Source of the DNA: Astropecten irregularis
Lineage: Eukaryota > Echinodermata > Asteroidea > Paxillosida > Astropectinidae
Assembly: GCA_963971285.1 (NCBI GenBank)
Contig: OZ020261.1
Coordinates: 372,001-436,000, forward strand
Length of the DNA: 64,000 nt
Direction: 5' to 3'
Shown: positions 59,642 through 64,000 of the stretch, piece by piece
How positions within the stretch are numbered: position 1 is the first letter of the stretch
How the letters are laid out: the number at the start of each line of letters is the position of its first letter
Made by a program: the position numbers and the translations under genes
The notes under the pieces: generated by a model
Database searches by the model: none
The model's input: only the letters and a program-made list of their open reading frames with translations
Told to the model about the DNA's origin: nothing

Positions 59642-60810
59642 ACAGTATATCGTGCTGTCGGAAAAACTCCAAGCAATATTAACTGGCAACATCCAAGCAA
59701 TATTAACATTAACCTTGATACTTAGTAATTAGCCACAGGGGAGCTAGAAAAGCTTTTAAAGCGAACAAACCTGCTTAGCAAGTACCACTTAACAAACATA
59801 ATTCAATGTAATGTTTAACCCTAACCCTCCTGCATACCACAGTTTACCACATATTTTTTTTCTTGAGGTAAGCGTGGCATCCTGAATACCACAACACACC
59901 ACAGTGACGTTTGCATGGTAATGCATGGTTAATGATCCAGTCCCCCTGAGGAGACTGTGGTAATGTGTGGTAATCAGCTCTTCTCTTGTGTGGTAATTGT
60001 AGAAGATTGTGGCTGGTTCACAGTTTGATTATTTGCATGGTAGAAACACAACTGATGGATTGCACTTGCTGCTACCAATAGCGCTCCGCACTAATGACGT
60101 CACATGAGTGTACAAAATCCCAGTATGTCAGACAAACATTGACTCACACACACAGTGTATCATGTACACCACGCGCGCGCACACACCACACATTTGCATG
60201 GTTGCAATGTTTGTCTGAGCTAGTGTGCTATTTTTAGTGCAAGTGCGGAGTGCTATTGGGAAAATCAGCCATCTTTGCTGAAATGACATCATGTACTTTC
60301 ATCTGTTCATAATTAGACAGTGTGGAACTACAGTATGGCACCGTTGAAAAGTAGACCTTTTTAGTCAAGTTATAGCTATTAAACACTGTTTCTTAGTGAG
60401 CTTACTTGTCAATCCATCATACTCACTTTGTTCTCAAAACCACAAGCACATGTACATGTAAACAATTAAGAATACATGTGGAACACAATTTATTACGCCG
60501 CCCAAAATAAAATAAAATTCAATTTTCACAAAATAGAATTTAACCAAAAATATCTCCCCTTCAATTTAAGTTTTTGATTCCAAAAATTAAATTTCCGTAA
60601 ATATCATTCACATTCCAACAAAAATGATTAAACACATGAAAAAATCTGCGAAAATTCCCACCAAACCAATAAGCCAGTTTGGTATTTCATCTGTGCACGC
60701 ATGCATGCAATAGGTTTCATGTCATTTTTGGATAAAAACCCAATTAATTTTTCCTATAAATTGCAATGCAAAGCGTAGGGGCCTATGTGGGCGATGAAAC
60801 AATCTATACA
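59642..60810. other. no gene recognised
   Basis: Holds CACA-rich and GGTAATG-type low-complexity sequence around 59830-60010 and a short CGCGCGCACACAC run near 60173. No open frame of note. Confidence 0.4.
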
Positions 60811-61094
60811 CAAGGGCGGATCCAGGGGCGTTAGGGAGTGGGGACGTGCCCCCCTCTCTTTTTTCAGCAAAAAACAAAAACCAAAACCAAAAAAAATTGT
60901 TTTTTATTATGGAGAGGAAGCGACTCAAACAGATAAGAATAAAAGGAGGAGACACAATTACTTGGTCCGGCCCGCCGTAACCTGCTAGCTTTTATCGACC
61001 TGAAATGCATCTGTCTATTGTGAACTGTTGCATTTTTTTTCTGCGACCCACACCTCCCCCCTCCCCCCTTTGGAAAATCCTGAATCCGCCACTG
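60811..61094. mobile_element. hAT-type MITE
   Basis: Left end CAAGGGCGGATCCAGG and right end CCTGAATCCGCCACTG (inverted CAGTGGCGGATTCAGG). GGGGACGTGCCCCCC and CCCCCCTCCCCCCTTTGG lie subterminally. Ends resemble those of the OTU-hAT element and could belong to a related autonomous family. The target duplication is not clear. Confidence 0.7.
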
Positions 61095-61352
61095 ATACAT
61101 GCTGTTTTGCCAACGAGATGCAGGAAAATTTGCTCCCCTTCGCAAATTGGTATGAAGTACGAGCTTACGGGCTTTCGGATGATTGCAAAATGCACTCAAA
61201 GTAATTACAATCGGAATGTATTCTAAGTGTACAATCATAGGACATAACATTCACTGTTATACATATCCAGAATGACCTCTGACTTAGAAGACATGATTGA
61301 GGTACCAGACTGCATTATTGGAAAGGGCATGGTACCACGCATCGGGCCAATT

Positions 61353-61586
61353 TCACAGAGCTGCTTTACCACCAAAATTTGCTTAAACACCAAAAACCTT
61401 GGTAAATAAAATCATTATGCCAGCCAAAATTCCTTGTGAATGTTACGCTCAGCAGAAAATGGCCGAATACAAGTCAAAAGCAGTAAACATTACATGAAAA
61501 TTGGTTGCCAATCCTGTTTGGTCAAGGAAGACTTTTCGTGCCGAAGCAAATTTTGTGCTTAAGGAGCGCCATAAAAATTGACCCAA
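61353..61586. mobile_element. foldback element C
   Basis: GGGCCAATTTCACAGAGCTG, CACCAAAAACCTTGG, GCTCAGCAGAAAATGGCCG, GCCAATCCTGTTTGGTCAAG to CATAAAAATTGACCC. Confidence 0.75.
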
Positions 61587-61592
61587 AGGGTT

Positions 61593-61690
61593 GATTTCAC
61601 GAAGCCCTACAAGGAGGCCAGCAATGCATCATAAGTCAGGAACGATTTACAGCAAGCTACGTTGAGTTTGGTGAAATTGACCCCTGGGGC
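61593..61690. repeat. dispersed foldback repeat I
   Basis: GTTGATTTCACGAAGCCCTA, CAATGCATCATAAGTC and GTTTGGTGAAATTGACCCC: shortened version of the 15171 and 48293 copies. Confidence 0.55.
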
Positions 61691-61852
61691 CGATTTCACT
61701 AGGGCTTTCCTATCATCGCTAAAGCCCAAATCCATCGCTAAACGAAAAATCAATCGCTACTTTGCGTAGGCCTTATATAGCAAATTTCTATTTACAGATG
61801 GATTTTGGCTTTAGCATTGATCACAAAGTGTTAGTGAAATAGGCCCTGGGTG
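61691..61852. mobile_element. small MITE downstream of the lipase gene
   Basis: GCCGATTTCACTAGGGCTTT at the left is inverted as GTTAGTGAAATAGGCCC. CTAAAGCCCAAATCCATCG faces GATGGATTTTGGCTTTAGC. Confidence 0.7.
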
Positions 61853-61890
61853 CCAGACCATTTGTTCAAATACATATCCTTACGTGCAAA

Positions 61891-64000
61891 TTATTTGACC
61901 TCTGTTCCCAGCTCTGAAAACTCGTCCTCATTGTCTGTCGCGCCTTCCTGTTCCACCACCAGACCGTACAACACCTTCATGATGTGCTTCACGCAGACCA
62001 TGGAGGCCGCTTTGCAATCCTTACCAACCGGTGAGAACAGGAGGAACCCATGGGGGAGCTTATCGATGATCTCTACTTGGACAGGGCAGTCCAGGGACCG
62101 CAGCCGACGAGCAAACATGATGGAGTCATCCAGGAGAGGATCAAAGGTGCAACCCTGTTGGTGAGTGTAAAAAACAAAAATGTCATTTGAGGGAGAACTA
62201 AGAAAACTATTGGATATGATTGTGTCACAGTGTGATTAAAAATCATTTGTTTTATAGTAAAAGTAAATAAAATAGATAAATAAATAAATAGATAAGGGAG
62301 TTTCTTTAGTTGTTTTGAACCTCCCCCACTCTGAATGTAGCAGTCCAAAATGGTGTAGGTTGAGAATTTATGCAAATTATGGGAAATACATGGTTGAGTG
62401 ATTTGAACCTGGGCCCTCTCTAATACCACACCAGTGTTGGGAGTACTAGACCATTTAGTGCAAATATCATTTTTTTTGTTACAATTTCACGGTTGATAAT
62501 GTTGCCGATTTCCGATAAATTTTACATTGCAAGTATGAAGATCATCGGGAGTTTAGTAACCAATGGAGTTAGCAGCACAGTGTCATTTTCAATGTTTTAA
62601 AAACATAAATTTCTGAGAAGAGTGGCACAACATCCAATTATAAACATCTTTGTGAAACAAACTATAATTTGTTTGCCCTGTGCATTAATTGGTACTGTAC
62701 TCGGACGTGGACATGAACTTTGGTACTCAGACTCGGCCCAAAACTTAGACCTTGAAGTACTCGGAGTACTCTGTATTCCGATCTGAGGACTCTACTCCAA
62801 CACTGTACCATACCAGTGCTCCACCAACTGATTAATCAAACCAGATAGTACAGTTGCTAGTCAAAAGCAGCCTTAAGACAGAAACATTTTCACAGCATGT
62901 TTCGACCATTGCTGTCTTTAATACCCTGTAATTTAAAAATCTATGAATATTTTTGTTTTGGTTTGTTATCAATAATGTATACCCTTCAACAGTTTCCCCG
63001 TCTTGAGGTGACTTTCCAAGTGGCCAAACAAGCAGTATGACCCTATATCACTTTCCAATCTAACTCATGTCATTCGCTCAATCTCGCTACATGGTTCCAA
63101 GGGTCTTTTTCAGCACATCAGCTTAGGCTCTGGCTCAGGCTTCATCTGCATCATCTAAAATCTTAAAATATCACAACTTTGTGATTTTTCTTCAAAGTTC
63201 AAATTCTGTACTTCAACAGAGTATCTATTTATATGCCCTAGCCAAATGTCTCTTTTTTCATACGATTCAATACTTTCAAATAATTTACAAAAATGGAGCA
63301 GAAACCAGAGCCACAGTCAAAGCCGCAGCCGTAGCAGAGGTTTTATAAAGGACCCAAGCAAGATTCAAACTTACAATAATGTGAACAGGGGGCAGCCCCT
63401 TTAAGAGGTCATCTGTTGCAAACAGCGGAGACATGTATGAATTCGCCATGATGGGCACCTCACGCAGCTTCCTGATTGGTGAATTCACATAGGCCGATGG
63501 CGGCTCCGGCCCATCCTCGATGATAGGCCCAACCTCCAGGTCAAGGGTCGGGGGTTCCAGTTCCACCCCTGAGGAGGGATTGAGTTCAGCAACGCCCGGT
63601 AATAGTGAGTTCGTTGGAGGCGCGAGATTCCCACTCGCATCAGATAAGCTTTCAGTATGGTTGGTTTGATGCACGAACTTTGACCTCTGACCCGGAGAAT
63701 CAGGTGGCATGCTGGGATTGATAATGGCGACAGGTTCGGGTTCGTCGGAGGATGATGACTCACTCGGGCCAGTATCTCCATGCGCCATCTTGGAAATGGT
63801 CAACGAGATGCCACTATCCGGCAGCTTAAGCTCTTCCATATCGACGTCAGATGACCAAGCCGAGTCGGTCTGCTCCAAAGTCCGGAGGAATGCGTCCTCG
63901 TCCTCATCACCGCTCGGACGCACGCTGTCTCTTTCTTTGGTATCCTGCGACGATGTATCCTGACTGTCTGAGGACTCCGTGCTCATCAGGCTGCTTCCAC
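61891..64000 (-). CDS. LIPE: hormone-sensitive lipase, C-terminal part (two 3' exons; 5' part beyond window)
   Basis: Cytosolic and lipid-droplet lipase that hydrolyses diacylglycerols, retinyl and cholesteryl esters. Two exons are visible: 64000-63375 (open at the window edge, donor GTAAGT) and 62154-61891 (acceptor CAACAG, stop TAA 61893-61891). The phase-0 junction gives GLPPVHI-IGCTFDPLLDDS, matching the vertebrate enzyme across the splice. The last exon holds the catalytic Asp (DPLLDD) and the catalytic His in LPHGFLLF, plus MFARRLRSL. The larger exon ends in YMSPLFATDDLLKGLPPVH. Before that lies a long Ser/Asp/Glu-rich, probably disordered segment, the position of the phosphorylated regulatory module in mammals. 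The serine nucleophile and HGGG oxyanion motif must lie upstream of the window. The open frame continues past the ATG at 63986, so that ATG is probably internal. Confidence 0.93.
62380..62850 (-). mobile_element. tRNA-like SINE fragment split by a MITE (lipase intron)
   Basis: On the minus strand the D-arm part (TTAATCAGTTGGTGGAGCAC) is at 62808-62840, and the B-box part (CCCAGGTTCAAATCACTC) at about 62395-62415. The hAT-type MITE at 62432-62804 sits between them. Confidence 0.6.
62432..62804. mobile_element. hAT-type MITE in the last lipase intron
   Basis: CAGTGTTGGGAGTACT at the left and GACTCTACTCCAACACTG at the right, flanked by TACCACAC (62424-62431) and TACCATAC (62805-62812), an 8-bp duplication with one difference. 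373 bp, non-coding. Confidence 0.82.
63108..63356. mobile_element. hexamer-armed MITE, copy 5 (lipase intron)
   Basis: GGGTCTTTTTCAGCACATC then GGCTCTGGCTCAGGC at the left. CAGAGCCACAGTCAAAGCC then GGTTTTATAAAGGACCC at the right. It ends only about 18 bp from the splice donor of the upstream exon. Confidence 0.7.

Noticed and set aside
59816..59830. Telomere-like TTAACCCTAACCC
   Set aside because: Barely two units, no array; chance match.

Overview
The window is eukaryotic nuclear DNA from an animal, most likely a marine invertebrate deuterostome such as an echinoderm. Three lines of evidence support this: introns with GT..AG boundaries, a hormone-sensitive lipase gene and a PEA-15-like death-effector gene with metazoan architecture, and AT-rich DNA crowded with miniature inverted-repeat elements (MITEs), tRNA-derived SINEs and satellites. 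The species assignment is inference. There are no bacterial operons and no CRISPR array.

Three gene models are supported by splice sites and reading phase. (1) A PEA-15-like DED gene on the minus strand, 13240 to 11366, has three coding exons and encodes 139 aa. (2) A seven-coding-exon gene on the plus strand, 38333 to 43982, predicts 1234 aa. It joins an OTU-type cysteine protease, a proline-rich linker built from an in-frame 36-bp repeat, and a complete hAT-family transposase (TTF zinc finger, RNase-H-like core, C-terminal dimerisation region). It lies between inverted CAGTGGCGTACGCAGG-type ends at 35838 and 45255, so I read it as a 9.4-kb autonomous DNA transposon. (3) The 3' part of a hormone-sensitive lipase gene, minus strand, runs from the window edge (64000) to 61891.

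Layout. 0.3-6.9 kb: three copies of a 2.19-kb tandem unit, each carrying a 35-bp minisatellite. 7-10.6 kb: MITEs and no gene. 10.6-11.1 kb: a large GGCTCA hexamer array inside a MITE. 11.4-13.2 kb: the DED gene, its introns filled with repeats. 13.4-35 kb: almost entirely dispersed elements, including TTAA-flanked MITEs, foldbacks, Harbinger-like and mariner-like MITEs and head-to-head tRNA-like SINE pairs, plus a few unrecognised candidate exons. 35.2-45.6 kb: a nested block in which the OTU-hAT transposon sits inside a TTAA MITE, which sits inside another foldback element that also carries a second TTAA MITE. 46-61 kb: more MITEs, a candidate exon near 55 kb and a near-perfect palindrome at 59.5 kb. 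61.9-64 kb: the lipase.

The three genes show no functional link. The common theme is mobile-element accumulation. The observation most worth following is the OTU-hAT fusion transposon.
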